Positions 1 to 13,200 of a stretch of DNA of 64,000 nucleotides are shown piece after piece. The position numbers and the translations under genes were made by a program. Each line of letters begins with the position of its first letter. Positions within the stretch are counted from its first letter, which is position 1. The notes beneath the pieces are model-generated. The model had not been told where the DNA came from. It searched no databases and saw only the letters and a list, made by a program, of their open reading frames with translations. Origin of the DNA: Atherix ibis (Eukaryota; Arthropoda; Insecta; Diptera; Athericidae); the NCBI GenBank assembly GCA_958298945.1, contig OY282605.1, forward strand, positions 39,844,811 to 39,908,810. The letters are read 5' to 3'.

Positions 1-230
1 CTGGCAATCTTTCGTGGTAAGATTAAACCAGATTATCCATTTTATAATATAAAAATTATAACAGTATCATTTGCAAATTTTGTTTTTATATGTAAAAAGC
101 CGATTGTAAAATTTTCCGCGACAAAAAGGTTCATTTCTCGCTTATTTTATATGCAATAAGCAAAATTGGTATATATTGGGCTCAAAAAAGCCATTGTATC
201 CGCGACAATTAACTTTTTGAAGTATATTTT
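1..230. repeat. Left flank of dispersed minisatellite-bearing repeat, copy A
   Basis: This stretch is clearly related to 9031-9345. Both begin with CTGGCAATC, followed by TTCGTGGT and a shared AGATTAAACCAGATTAT. Both end with a block around AATAAGCAAAATTGGTATAT that leads directly into a CTTCTTCAT minisatellite. The middle parts differ by indels. The shared left flank shows that flank plus minisatellite was copied as a unit. The element class is unknown, and I found no terminal repeats. Confidence 0.7.
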
Positions 231-1215
231 CTTTTTCATCTTTTTCATTTCCTTCATTTTCTTCATCTTCTTCATCTTCTCCATCATCTTCATCTTTTGC
301 ATCTTTTATGTGTCCTTCCTCTTCTTCATCGTCTTCTTCTTCTTCATCTTCTTCATATTTCTCATATTCTTAATCTTCTTCATTTTCCTTATTTTCTTAA
401 TCTTCGTCATCTTCTTCATCTTCTGCATCTTCTTCATCTTCTTCATTTTTTTCACCTTCTTCATCATCTTCATCTTCTTCATCTTCTTCATCTTCTGCAT
501 CTTCTTCATCTTCTTCATCTTCTTCATCTTCTTCATCTTCTTCATATTCTTCATCTTCTTCATCTTCTTCATCTTCTTCATCTTCTTCATCTTCTTCATC
601 TTCTTCATCTTCTTCATCTTCTTCATCTTCTTCATCTTCTTCATCTTCCTCATCTTCTTCATCTTCTTTATGTTCGTTATCTTCTTCATCTTCTTCATTT
701 TCTTCACCTTCTTCATCATCTTCATCATCTTCATCTTTCGCATCTTCTTAATGTTCTTCATCTTCTTCATCTTCTTCATCTTCTTCATCTTCTTCATCTT
801 CTTCATCTTCTTCATCTTCTTAATCTTCTTTATGTTCGTCATCTTCTTCATCTTCTTCATTTTCTTTACCTTCTTCATCTTCTCCATCTTCTTTATGTTC
901 GTCATCTTCTTCATCTTCTTCATCTTCTTCGTCATCTTCTTCTTCTTCATCTTCTTCATATTTATCATCTTCTAAATCTTCTTCATCTTCCTCATTTTCT
1001 TCAACTTCTTCATCTTCTTCATCCTTTTCATCTCCTTCTCCTTTTTTATATTTTTCATCTTCTTCATCTCCTTCTTCTTCGTCATCTTCTTTATCTTCCT
1101 CACCTCAACTGCTTCTTCTTCATATTTCTCATATTCTTAATCTTCTTCATTTTCCTTATTTTCTTAATCTTCGTCATCTTCTTCACCTTCTTCATCTTCT
1201 TCTTCTTCTTCATCT
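225..1215. repeat. Minisatellite of 9-bp unit CTTCTTCAT, copy A
   Basis: About 1 kb of tandem CTTCTTCAT units (GATGAAGAA on the other strand) with scattered substitutions. A longer-range pattern is visible: the variant string TTCTTTATGTTCGTCATC recurs near 665, 828 and 890, often followed about 25 bp later by TTTTCTTCACC or a close variant. On the minus strand one frame reads as an acidic Glu/Asp repeat with occasional His-Lys and Gly-Asn changes, another as Lys-Lys-Met, and the third contains TGA stops. The acidic frame is itself interrupted by TAA codons, so I do not call a gene. Confidence 0.9.
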
Positions 1216-1294
1216 TATATAAGCTTTTTTGAATATTGCAAGAAATTTTATTTCTGACAATCAAAAGTAATAAATTATATTTAATGAAATTTCT

Positions 1295-1690
1295 TTAGCA
1301 GATTACTATCTTTATACTTTTTTCTAACTTTATGCTATGTTTGAAACCGAAAGTGTAATTCTTTGCCACCAGTTTGAACTTAGAAAAGAGCATTTTCCTA
1401 TCCAAGAGTGTCATCGCATAGTCGTGCATAAGCGAAAGGAATAGCGGCCAAGCGTATTTTTTGATATTTTGCATACTTCTGACCGTGTATGGCATGCTGG
1501 ATTATTGCTTTGGAAATAACAGCGAGTCCTACCCTCTGCTTATTTCTATATTTTAAAATCCTATCTCTCAGATCAATATATTCAGATAGTTGAAAATATT
1601 GAGTATTTTGACATTTATCCCATCTCTGCCGGTGTCTCTCAGCGAAGTATCCTAGATATAATCCTTTACAATATTTACACACATGATATT
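1295..1690 (-). pseudogene. Unrecognised decayed coding fragment with a possible C2HC finger
   Basis: Two overlapping minus-strand frames (1398-1682 and 1295-1495) look more protein-like and less AT-rich than their surroundings. The first starts with CKYCKGLY and continues to an H and a C, giving the spacing C-x2-C-x11-H-x5-C, which could be a C2HC zinc finger. The text then continues with basic and aromatic residues (KYRNKQ, FAYARLC), and the reading appears to shift frame near 1420. The arrangement recalls the single-finger leader of some transposon-derived insect genes, but I cannot name the family. No intact start or splice structure is visible. It could also be chance. Confidence 0.25.
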
Positions 1691-2205
1691 TCTTGTTATA
1701 ATGTCAACAAATGCTGATGATACAGCCATCCTTACACTTCTAAGATTTGAATCAAATCTACTCCTTAGAAACCTGGTCCAAAAAGTACAGAGTAGGGGTG
1801 ATGGAACAAAAATGTACTCATGTTACTTTTACACTCTGGCAGGAACAAGGTCCTAATATAAAAGGTTAACCTTGTATCTTAGCACGAAAATAAAAATAAA
1901 CAATTACTGCAGACAGTAGTGCAAAACTGATTATATGTTAAAAAGCAAACTATTACTATAAAATACGGTACTGAAACCAATATGGGCATATGAACTTGAA
2001 TTTTAGAGTTCAATTTAGCATTCAAATTTCCTTGCAATTGAAACTCTACAATTGCGAATTCTTCGGAAAATTGTCAATGCTTCCTTTTTTGTCGTAAGCG
2101 TTTTATTTACTGGTGAAATGAGCACATATCGATGTAAAAAATTATCTTCGCATCTATCCTACCAGCCAAATCCTTTAGCAGGAGAACTGTTAACTGCCAA
2201 TCTAT
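1691..2205. other. Intergenic, nothing recognised
   Basis: AT-rich sequence without a convincing reading frame or repeat match elsewhere in the window. Confidence 0.5.
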
Positions 2206-2217
2206 AAATTAAATTAA

Positions 2218-2285
2218 CTTGTTCTTAGAAAGACATCGATGGGTCCTGGTATTCCTTAAAAAATCTGCTTGTTACAATTATATGG
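2218..2285 (+). repeat. LINE 3'-end fragment
   Basis: The segment containing ACATCGATGGGT and AAATCTGCTTGTTACAAT resembles 36790-36862 (ACACCGATGGGT, then AAATCTGCTTGTTACAAT), the tail of the Jockey-type LINE remnant there. It is probably a 5'-truncated 3' end of the same family. Confidence 0.45.
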
Positions 2286-2290
2286 AGATA

Positions 2291-3516
2291 ATACAAGATC
2301 TGAATTTTGAATTTCCGCGGGTTACGTATATCCGATTTTCTATTTTTTTATGGTGTTATGTTGATACTCATGTCTCTCATATATGCTGACAAGTTCGGCC
2401 ATTTTGAATATTCAGTTAATTTTTGACAGCTGCTTTGCTTGCACGTGTTTTGACTCGTCTTAGATTTTTGCCCATTCCAAAAAATGTATCAAAGAATATG
2501 TATCAAAATTTGTGTGAAAAATAAAATTTATTGTGGGGACGCATTCCGAATGTTGACTGTGGCATATGGTGAAGCTATATTGGACCGAAGCAACGTTTAC
2601 CGGTGGTACAAAATGTTCTCGGAGGGCTGAGAAGATGTGAACGATGAAAAGCGTGCCGGACGCCCGAGCACGTCAACAACAGACGAAAACATTGATGAAG
2701 TGAAGAAAATAGTATTGGCCAATCATCGAATCACCGTTAGAGAAGTTGCTGAGGACTTACACATACCGATTGGCCCGTGCCATTCGATTTTTAACCAATG
2801 ATTTGAGCGTGAGAGAGGTCGACCAAAAACAGCATCGCATTAACATTGCTAAGGAGCTGTTGGACTCTGTCTACGATGACCCAAATTTGCTCTAGAGGGT
2901 AATAACTGGTGACGAATCATGGGTTTATGGTTATGACATGGAAACCAAAGCTCAATCATCCCAATGGAAGCTGATGCACGAGCCAAGACCGAAAAAAGCG
3001 CGCCAAGTTCGGTCGAATATGCCTACAATTTTCTTCGATTGCAGAGGCGTGGTGCATCACGAGTTCTTTCCACAGGGTAGCACGGTCAATAAGGAGTATT
3101 ACCTGCAAGATATGCGCAAGTTGCGTGAAGCAATCCGCCAGAAACGCCCGGATTTGTGGAAGAAAAAAAATTGGCTTTTACTATTTTTGGCCAAAAACAA
3201 CACATTAATAATGCCGCAGCCATCGTATGCCCCAGATCTGGCCCTCTGTGACTTTTTCTTGTTTCCAAAACTGAAGAGCCCCATGAAACGATGACGCTAC
3301 GCTACGATTGAGGAGATAAAAACGGCATCAAAGGAGGAACTGAACAAGATCATAAAAAATGATTTTTGAAGTGCTTCGAGGACTGGAAAAAATGTTGGCA
3401 AAAGTGTATAATATATGGTGGTGATGACTTTGAAGGGGACAAAATAAATATTCATGAATAAATAAATAATTTTTGAAAAAACACAAAATTCGCGAAACTT
3501 TTTGAACAGATCCCGT
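2291..3516 (+). mobile_element. Mariner family M1 remnant, copy 1
   Basis: Tc1/mariner transposon remnant. Plus-strand frames give recognisable transposase pieces: an N-terminal helix-turn-helix part (AFRMLTVAYGEA near 2545), a linker with RAGRPST near 2655, VTGDESWVYGYD near 2905 carrying the first catalytic Asp, and SYAPDLALCDFFLFP near 3225 carrying the third. The middle catalytic block, HDNAPAH in the sister copy at 45463, is missing because WKKKNWLL runs straight into FLAKNNTLI. Stops and frameshifts are present (TGA at 2629, frame change near 2780). The right end reads CTTTTTGAACAGATCCCGTA, matching the terminal repeats of the copies at 40285 and 44943. The left terminal repeat has a small internal deletion. 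Not functional. Confidence 0.85.
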
Positions 3517-5000
3517 ATTTAAATTTAAAAAAAATAAAGTACTGAATATTTATGAAATTTAAAAAAAATTATTATTATACTACCTTATTGTAAAAAATAA
3601 TTATTAATAGCACAAAAAGGAATTTGGCGTTTTTCTGTTATATTACAGGGTGCAGAATTCTATCAAATACATGAACTGATTTGTACCGAAATATTATGGC
3701 AAAAGTTAGTATTTAGTCTTTCATAAGATTCATTCCTAACTTTAAAAGTCCTCATTTCAATATGGACGTCGGGCATTATAATAATAAATCTAGTATTACC
3801 TTTTTCACACTCCCTCCTTCTTATAACGTGGACTCTTAAGTTAGTATTAAACGCATAAAAAAAATGCTTTTTCAATATTTCTATATATTTCATATTGGAA
3901 TTTTTCTCTTGGCACTATTATCTCTTTTTTATGTTTTAGATAGCCCAATTATTTAATATTAACAAATGCTCTAAAAAATCCGAACAAATTGAAAACATTC
4001 ATGATAAATTATAAAAAAAGCAAATAAAATCGTCAATTGTAAAAAAAACCCTTAGCATAACTAATAAATACATAACCTCTTTAAGTTTCTTAACGCCATC
4101 TTTGATTCTAGCACAGAACCAAGCAATACTGCCACTTATCCATGTAGAGAATTTGTGCTGCCAGATTAGTCATAGTTTATCGATTTTTTTTTTTGGGCTG
4201 CAAATCTCTTTCAAAGGATAACCAAATATTATCCTTTATATATTGTAATAAAATAAAAATTTACTTTTTCTTCATTTTAAATTAATATTTTTATGTGTAA
4301 GATGAATATTGTTTATAAGAATTGAAAAATTAATCAATTATAATTTGAGGTTAAGAAATTGGAAATTTTTTTATAAAAGGATGTAAAATTTTAGATGATA
4401 AATAACTATTTTGAAAATAATACTAAAAATGGAAATCTAAAAATATATCTTTATACAGAGTGTCATAAGGAAATTATGAAAATTCATGCATATTCACATT
4501 TGCGAATGTATTGCCAATGTCACATGTACGAAGAGTTGTTTGTGAAAATGGTGGATAAGAAGAAATAAAAATACCAAGGCAACCGAAGATGGTTTATTTG
4601 AATGATAATAAATGGAATTCATGGCAATAACATTACGATTAGATAGACACGCGTATCTGTTGCTTGTGCCACGCGCTGTTGTGACGGGAAACGGAGCAAA
4701 TTTTAATAGTTTCAAAAGTAAACCCCCACGAGGATGGGTTGGTATTATTAATTCCGAACCGAAACAATTCCGAGTCAACGTTTACGCACTATCCGAATAT
4801 TTGTTTTGACACTTGTTGATATGTTTTGATATGTTACGACGTGATTTGATACCAACAAGGATTCTACAAAAGATTTCATGATTATCTCATCGACTGATAG
4901 TATCTCTGTTATTATAGTTGCTTTCATTGGGAAAAATTCTTCCAAATATTGAATTATTAAATAGTTTATAACTGATTTGGTACGAATCTTTATGAATATA
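3517..5000. other. Intergenic AT-rich spacer, nothing recognised
   Basis: Short open frames exist on both strands, but none has a recognisable motif, coherent composition or splice context. Poly-A and poly-T runs are frequent. Confidence 0.5.
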
Positions 5001-5029
5001 TGTCCAATTCTATCAGGGGGGGAACCTGA

Positions 5030-5230
5030 AATTGTCCTTGGATTCAATAACGTCCGAACACTTATCGATCGAGTGGGTGATGGCACATGCGCACATTGAA
5101 CTCTTCTCAAACGCAGCCATAGTTGCCACAGTATGTATGGACAAGTCCTTTTTCAGTTGCAGCACGACGTCCATTCGATAGGCTCAAATCGAACTGTGCC
5201 ATTTTAGTAGTTCTTAGTTTTTTTCCATTA
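5030..5230 (+). promoter_or_regulatory. Possible promoter region upstream of the BTB gene
   Basis: A locally GC-richer island in otherwise AT-rich DNA. It contains CTTATCGATCG, close to the fly DNA-replication-related element TATCGATA, and further on a TTTTTCAGTTG string similar to the insect initiator TCAGT. It lies about 2 kb upstream of the first coding exon of the + strand gene. Placing a promoter here is inference only; no transcript start is visible. Confidence 0.2.
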
Positions 5231-5974
5231 AATATTCTCAACCAGTTTATTATTTAAAGTGCTAATAATCCTGTAGGATTTAATTGGTTTCTTTTTTTGG
5301 TCGCGGTGATTTATTAAAGAAAAAGTAATTAAAAATTGTGATTTTTTTTTTCAAAACCAAACAAGATATTTATTCTTTCTATTAAAAATATTTTGTTCTA
5401 AAATTTTACAATCTATTCTTAATTAAGGAATATTTTTTATTGTATATTAAATTTTTATAAAACATTTTTATTCAGTGTAATTTTTTTATAATCTATTTTC
5501 TTATGGGAAATTTGCAATAAATTTCATTCTTCTTTTTTTTTAAAATATTAACCTTACACGTTTCCATTTTGAATAATAAATAGTTAATAATATAATATAT
5601 TTTATCCACACTTTTTTTTATGAAATATTTTACAAATCTATATAAAGTGTGTTATTTATATTATGGTATGATTTTTCTTAAAATTATTTACTCAAATTTT
5701 CAATTAATTTCATTCAATTTGTTGTGCATTTAAATATTATTAAAAAATTGATTTTTATCTTGTTGTTGTAAAAATATTTTTTATATTTTCTATTAAAGTT
5801 TTTTCTAATAGACATATTTTCCAAAAAATATTTAAAAAAAATTTTTTTTAAGTTATTAAAAGAAGAAAAAAAAAATATTTAAAAATTTCTTAATCGAAAA
5901 TATTTAAAAAAAAATTAGTTTTGTTTTAAATTGATTTTTAAAATATGTCATCAATTTGTGGAAAATTTTTATAG

Positions 5975-6047
5975 CCCGATCCCCGCCCATAGTTAAGTCC
6001 CCCCATCCAGCACAGAGTTCGAAAATTGCCTTCAACCATTGCAACAG
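5975..6047 (+). other. Candidate 5' non-coding exon of the BTB gene
   Basis: A short GC-richer stretch ends with CATTGCAACAG followed by GTATGT, a strong splice-donor match. The first coding exon at 7237 starts after an acceptor (TTTATTTAG), so at least one upstream non-coding exon is required. This is the best candidate I see, but its 5' edge is arbitrary and it is unproven. Confidence 0.22.
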
Positions 6048-7244
6048 GTATGTACCTACGTTATAAGGCCATTGGAGTTTTAATTGTGCTAAATCGATTT
6101 TTCTAGGTCAAAAAAAAAGGGAGAAAATATTTCGAATCCTTTTATTTTTTATAAAGTTTTTCTTTTATTATGAATATTTCATTAAATTTGATTGCTTATA
6201 ATTTCACTTCATTTTTTTTAAAGATGCTTTTCGCAATAACAAAAAAACAAAAAAACATATTGCCTATCTTGAATTAAATAATCATAGAACTTGTTATATT
6301 ACTTCTATTTATAAATAAGATACTTCTCTTATCAATAATACGAAAAACGTGACCTAGAGTAGCAAAAGCCACCTACTCGAAGAGTAAAATAGATGAGGTG
6401 AAGGTCATTTGCTAGACATAACGCGTATCAGACCTAATTCCGTAGTCGAGGATAAATTTTTATCAAATTTTAATAAATATGTACACCCACTTTCTGTTGG
6501 ATAAATAAAATTGAAGCTAAACAGAAAGGATACGGTTCCAGGATGATCTAGAACACTATCGCCGAAAGGAAAAAAAGCTTACTATACCGGAAAGTCAATC
6601 AGAGGATTTGTTAACAAGCAAAGAAGCTTTTATACTTATGTCTTACCCTATTACCTACTATAAAAGTATGCTCACCTGTGATTATTATAGCTATACAAGC
6701 AATGTCTGCGATGATAGAAAACCAATTTTATTAAAATGAGATTTGCATATAATACCCACCGACGTTTCCTGTTTACGAGAACCTCCCACTATAAAAAGCG
6801 GATCTATTTAAGCATGTATTTAATTGATGTACACTTTACGGTTCGATTATATTTAAATTTTCAACCTTTAATTTCATAAAACCACCCACCAACCTTTTGC
6901 GTTGTTATATTATTCATTTCCTTTTAGTGCAATTTTTTTTTTTTTGGTTGTTCACAATCAAACGTTCATAATTAAAATGTCCCCCCATATTGGTTAAAGG
7001 ATATCATTTACGTATTCAAAATTTTATTATGCATTTTTATCTTAAAAAAAAAACAAAAAATTTCATAATTTTATCTAAAAATATTTATTAGTATTTATTT
7101 ATAATTGTAAAAATGAACTTTTTTGAATGTCCTTAATTTATATAGTTCTTTTTTTTTTTTTTTTTTAAAAACTTTTGAATATAGAAAATTAGATTTTTTT
7201 CTTTTGTTTTAATTAAAAGATAATTAATTTATTTAGACGGCGAA

Positions 7245-10200
7245 ATGCCAGAGGTGTTGACGTTATCTGGTATGGCAGATGCCGAACCCGATCTGTCCAC
7301 CTTTGAAAATAAATCCGGCTTGGCAGATGATATGAAATTTCTCGCATCCATGCCAGAATTGTGCGATGTCACATTTTTGGTTGGTGATACACGAGAACCG
7401 GTGTGTGCTGTTAAGGTAAATATTATTTGTTATCTACTACAAGTAGTAATTTTAGAAAAAAATCTACTCTTTAAAAAATTAATATATTGTTTGGGAATTT
7501 TTTTTTAGGCAGTTCTTGCATCACGTTCGAGGGTCTTTCAAAAGATGCTCTACCAAGCACCCTCACCACAACGCAAACGTGATCCACCGCCACGTGAGAA
7601 TAAATTACGTCTCTTCCTAAAAAGATCTTCGGAACCATTGCTCAATTTACAAAATGCAGCACAACAGGTAATTTAACATGTGAAATTTATCATGCGAAGT
7701 TCAAGTAAATAATTCAAATATTGTGACAGAAAGGATATGGAGAAAAAAAATTATAAAACAAAATCGATTCGGAAGACATAATCCTGTCATATTCAATAAG
7801 AGGGTTTATACCCTTTCTGTATATACAATTAAATCCTTATTAATCATAAAGTTTAAGCCAATTAAATGAATATATTTTTTCGATGGCTAGATGCTTGTAA
7901 GCCACACGTATCCTCCCTTAGTAATAGATTTTTTTTTCTCTATAAAATTTTATTTTATTGTATTTGTTATCAATTCAATTGTAAATAAGTAAATATTTTT
8001 GAATTTTTCTTTAACAGTCTACATAATAAATACTTAATGGTAACAGTGCATACACATGTGGATAGATAAAATTAAAATTAAATTACTATTTAATCAAAAA
8101 TTAACTATTTTAAAATAAATATTTACGACTAAGAAAAAATATTTTATTTAATAAAGAAAATCAAATCAAATTTCAATCCATTCATTTTTCATGTAGAGGA
8201 GTGGCTTCAGCCAACAATTGGCACCAATTCCAGAGGTAAATTTATCTGACAACAACTAAAATCATCTTAATTAAAATAAATACTAAGAAAAAAAAACACT
8301 ATTTTCACATGAAAATATATATAGAAAAATATAATAATTGCCTAAAAAAAATTTGATCTTTTAAAGTACACTTCAACAACTCATTTCTAATGCTGCCTTT
8401 AAAAAAGTTTATAATAATTTCTTTCCAATTTTAATTTTGCTACTAAATGTCACTACTGGTAATAGTTAATTATTCACCATTATAAGCTACTGCTATGGAG
8501 ATTCGTTCAGCTTAATAACTATTTTTTTTTAAAATTAAATTTGAAAAAAAAATGCAATAAAAAATTGCATGTTCTTATTCGATTACGTTAATTGATAGGA
8601 TTAATCGTTGAACAGGAAATTTTTGCTTGAAGCTTAGTTAATGTTCGTTCCAACATTTCTAAAATGAAGTTTAACTGAAAAGCCCACCATATACTCGTAA
8701 TTAAACTCTTTTAAAAAAATTATTTTTATTGATTGCTTGCAGAATTCTCTTTATCTATGGTAACTAAGAAGTTTTATTTTATGTTAACAAAACTATGTGT
8801 CAAACTGGATTAACCATAAATGTTAGATGTTTTATAGACATTGCTTTCTTAACTTAAAATTTATTAATATATATTTAAATTTATCTTTAAATAGAAATTT
8901 TTTTTTTTTTGGGACGAAATGTGCAATTTAAAACTGGTTCACTAGCGAGTAGAACCAAGTTTTTCTAACTCGATCCCTGCGTGCTATAATAGACAGAAAC
9001 CAAAAACGATAATAAGGTAGAGACACCATACTGGCAATCGTTCGTGGTGAGATTAAACCAGATTATGGATTTTCTGGTACCAAAATACGACAGTATTATT
9101 TGTCAGATATTAACCATAATTAATAATAAAAACCAAATTTGGTTTGTTTGTATGTGTAAAAAATATCTAGAAGATAAGCCGATTGTATGTTGAAAAAAGA
9201 GGATTTGGATCCTTATTTTTCAAAAAAAAAATTTCTGTGTCGGCAAGGTTCATTTCTCGCTTATTTAATATTCAATAAGCAAAATTGGTATATATAGGGC
9301 TCAGAAAAGCCATTGTATCACGACAATTAACTGTCTGAAGTACATTTTCCTTATTTCTTTCATCTTCATCTTCCTTATCTTCCTCATCTTCCTCAACTTC
9401 TTCTTCTTCATCTTCTTCATTTTCTTCATCTTCTTCATTTTCTTAATCTTCTTCATCTTCTCTATCTTCTTCATCTTCTTCATCTTCTTCATATTCTTCA
9501 TCTTCTTCATCTTCTTTATGTTCGTCATCTTCTTCATCTTCTTCATCTTCTTCATCTTCTTCATCTTCTTCATCTTCTTCATCTTCTTCATCTTCGTTAT
9601 CTTCTTCATCTTCTTCATCTTTTTCATCTTCTTCATCTTCTTAATCTTCTTTATGTTCGTCATCTTCTTCATCTTCTTCATTTTCTTCACCTTCTTCATC
9701 TTCTTCATCTTCTTCATCTTCTTTATGTTCGTCATCTTCTTCATCTCCTTCATCTTCTTCATCTTCTTCATCTTCTTTATGTTTGTCATCTTCATCATCT
9801 TCTTTATTTTCTTCATATTCTTCATCATCTTCATCTTCTCTATCTTCTTCATCTTCTTCATCTTCTTCATCTTCTTTATCTTCTTCATCTTCTTTATGTT
9901 CGTCATCTTTTTCATCTTCTTTACTTTCTTCATTTTCTTCACCTTCTTCATCTTCTTCATCTTCTTTATCTTCTTTATCTTCTTCTTTATCTTCTTCATC
10001 TTCTTCATCTTCTTCAACTTCTTCATCTTCTTCATTTTCTTTATCTTCTTCATCTTTTTCATCTTCTCTATCTTCTTCACCTTCTTCATTTTCTTCATCT
10101 TCTTCAACCAGCAGACCGCCACCGCATTACACCACGCATATTTGTGCAACCACTTGGTACCGCCACTAAATAAATACGACCATTTGTTAAAAGTTATCCC

Positions 10201-13200
10201 TCAACTCCAGTCCTCAAATGTAGGTGACGAACCACCATAGTGCTCTCGACTTCCGTAGTACCATTCAGTTATGCTTTTATAAGTACCTGGTGAGAACTCT
10301 TTACTCAAATAGCTTTGCTTAAAGAGCTATAGTAAGGAAACTTATAATTTTTTGGCCCATCTAGACCAGCTCAGGACTACGGATTCGCCAAAACCCGTAA
10401 GCCACTTCTGTTATCGATTCTCTGGTACGGAAGTGTCCTCCTTGCGGGATCTGAGCACTTCAAACTTTAAGTTTCTTTATTTTATGTACAATGACAAAAT
10501 TTTTGTAAATCTAAATTTTAAATCTGTTCTTTAATAAAATTTCTTTTCTTAGCGTAAATTGGATAATACTTTTGAATAATTGTACAAAAAAGCTGTCAAA
10601 ATACAGAAGTCATATTACAAAAAATGTCAGTAAAAGTATTATTCCAATAAAAATAGTACACTAACAGTACAATCTTGTGGGAGGTCTTTTTAATTATCGG
10701 GCATGTACAATATTTGACTTGAAGATATTTTTGAGTGGTTTTGTTTATTTAAGGATTGATATCCTTCAATTTGAATTAAAAAAATTATCTATATAAATCA
10801 TCGCTAAGACAAACAATATTATACTCGTAAAATGCATGTAGTAGATCTACGATCAGATTTTTTTCTTGACATTCACATTATGGTATATGGCCGTCTTTAC
10901 ACAATTCCATATAATAACCGGTATTATGCCAACAACATCGTCCATACGGAGTGTCAACAAACTGTTTCTTCTGGATTCGTGAGAGTGAAGAATTGATCAT
11001 TTCGATGACAAGAAGGGAAACAATCGGTATCGGAGAAACTAACAATGCTTCTGTCAAAAAAACAATAACTAATAAACAAACATCAAAATTTTCCGAACCT
11101 AAAAATATTTTTAAGTATATTTATTGCTGTTAAAAGCATGAGAATAGATTGGAAAGAACATTTTTGCTTGCAATTATGTTTTAGTGGAAGTGTCACATAA
11201 GATGTTATATGATTTGCAGCAATATTATTCATGTACACATCTACAAACAATTGATCCAAACATCTTATCAATAATATTAATAAATGACTAAATATTGGCA
11301 CTATAGTTAAGATATGCTTAGCAAAATATACAAAATTACCAAAAACTCACGATAGATATAGAAAATATATAATATAATTTCGCACACAATAAAAATCTTA
11401 TCAGTTTCACTTTAGAAAATTCACTTAAATTACAAATAAACCAAATATACTATGTTTATCAAAAGCTTAATGGAAAAAATAAATGTTGACAGAGTGTTCC
11501 CATTTTAATAATAAACTTAATTAGTTCAATTTTCGACTAAGTTTAATGAAAAATTCTTAAGATTTAAATTATCTAACAATGAAAATTAAAAAAAAATCCT
11601 CCTTCTTATCCATCCCAACGCAATTGCATAATGAAACTCCAGTTGTCAACTCAAAAGACAAGGTCAATTTGTTTGCGGATCACTTTGGCGCATTGACCTA
11701 TCTTCCAGACTCTATCTTAACTCCGTCAGTATTGGAGCGCGTTAAATTTTCGATGGGGAAAATTCATTTTCTCATTTATACTACTGAAAATGTCCTTAAA
11801 GATCTTTATATACACAAATTCGCTGGTCCAGATAGTATATCACCCATAGTCGTAAAGAGGTGTACTTCTACATTGGTAAATCCACTGCGTAAACTTTTTC
11901 ACCTTTTATTTTCTTCGAAAATTTGTCCGCATAGATGGAAAACAGCATTTGTTCAACCAATTCCCTAAAAATGTGAGTCCTTTCCCCCCTCTAATTACTG
12001 ACCCATTGCACTAATATCCCTTCTTTCTAAGATTGGGAAAAGACTGATAAACTATCAGCTAGCAGAAAAGTAAAGATAATTTCAAGTCTGTAGTCCACAA
12101 AATAAATGATGGTATTCCCCAGGGTTCTATTCTATCTCCGAGTCTTTTTTTATTTTCATAAATGAGCTCGTATCTGTTATCTTGATTGACGTCATTGCTC
12201 CTCGGCCATGAAGATGGTACGTCAGCGTATGTTACACTCACTTAATTCTATATTACTAAGGGGCTAGAAAAACGGCCTCTAAAGCGAAATCCCCTTAGAA
12301 TGATCACATATGTAATATTACCAAAAAAAAACCTAAATGTTTAGGTTTTCTTAAGCGATGCAAGAAATTTTTTACTCCATCTGATCTAGGCTAATATTCG
12401 CCCTAAGCCGGAATATAATTCCCATTTATGAACAAATCCTTATGTAATATTATTGCACTTAATAGAAGAGTTACAAAATCAAGCTATGAAATTATTAGGA
12501 AACAAAAATATGTCTCCTGTCTTTGCTTATATTATCGTATTTTCCAAAAACAGTATTCCAGTGAATTAGCATTCCGCCCCTACAATTACTTAACCGTAAT
12601 ACCCATTTCACCAAGAATGCACATCAGTTAACCCTGAATCCTATTCTTGGACGTACTCTTATTTTCCGTAACAAGTAATTTTTATTACGTTCTATTACGA
12701 AATTACTTTCCAAACAACCCAATAGTTTATTTATTGGCATTTTTTCTTTAAGTGAATCATTCAATTTGTCCAACTGATGACAGTACACTTCAGAATTGAT
12801 CGTTGTGTTGCTCGGTAGAAGCTTAAAATTAAAAGATTCCTTTGAAATCCCTCCTAAACAGATAGCATAACCCTTTTATGATAAATATTGGCTTTCGAAG
12901 TGCTTTGAGCCGGTTCATCTTTTCTGCTTCGGGATCTTTTGCGCTTAACATTGTTGTAGATAACCTATTTCCCATTCCCAGTGATGATACGCTTCAAATG
13001 GATCATTTACTTGGCGTTTGAAAAGCAAATCACAAACGTCAATGCGACGGCACAAAATAAGATGAGGAACCCATTTGTCGAGCTTTGAGATTAAACCTAG
13101 CCGTTTTCAAAGATCGTGAATGGTCGAATTCGATAAATTTAATCTCTCAGTGATCTCACAAGTTATTATTCACCGGTTTGCATACATTAATGTCCTTATT

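Noticed and set aside
225..1215. CRISPR-like array
   Set aside because: The units are contiguous 9-mers without spacers, and the DNA is eukaryotic.
166..1232. Long Phe/Ile, Leu/His and Lys/Met open frames over the minisatellite
   Set aside because: A 9-bp repeat is open in several frames automatically. The proteins are pure repeats in different frames on both strands, with no flanking coding context.
9301..10240. 282-residue Lys/Met frame, 240-residue Phe/Ile frame and 128-residue Ser frame
   Set aside because: Same explanation: frames of the second CTTCTTCAT array, lying inside an intron of the BTB gene.
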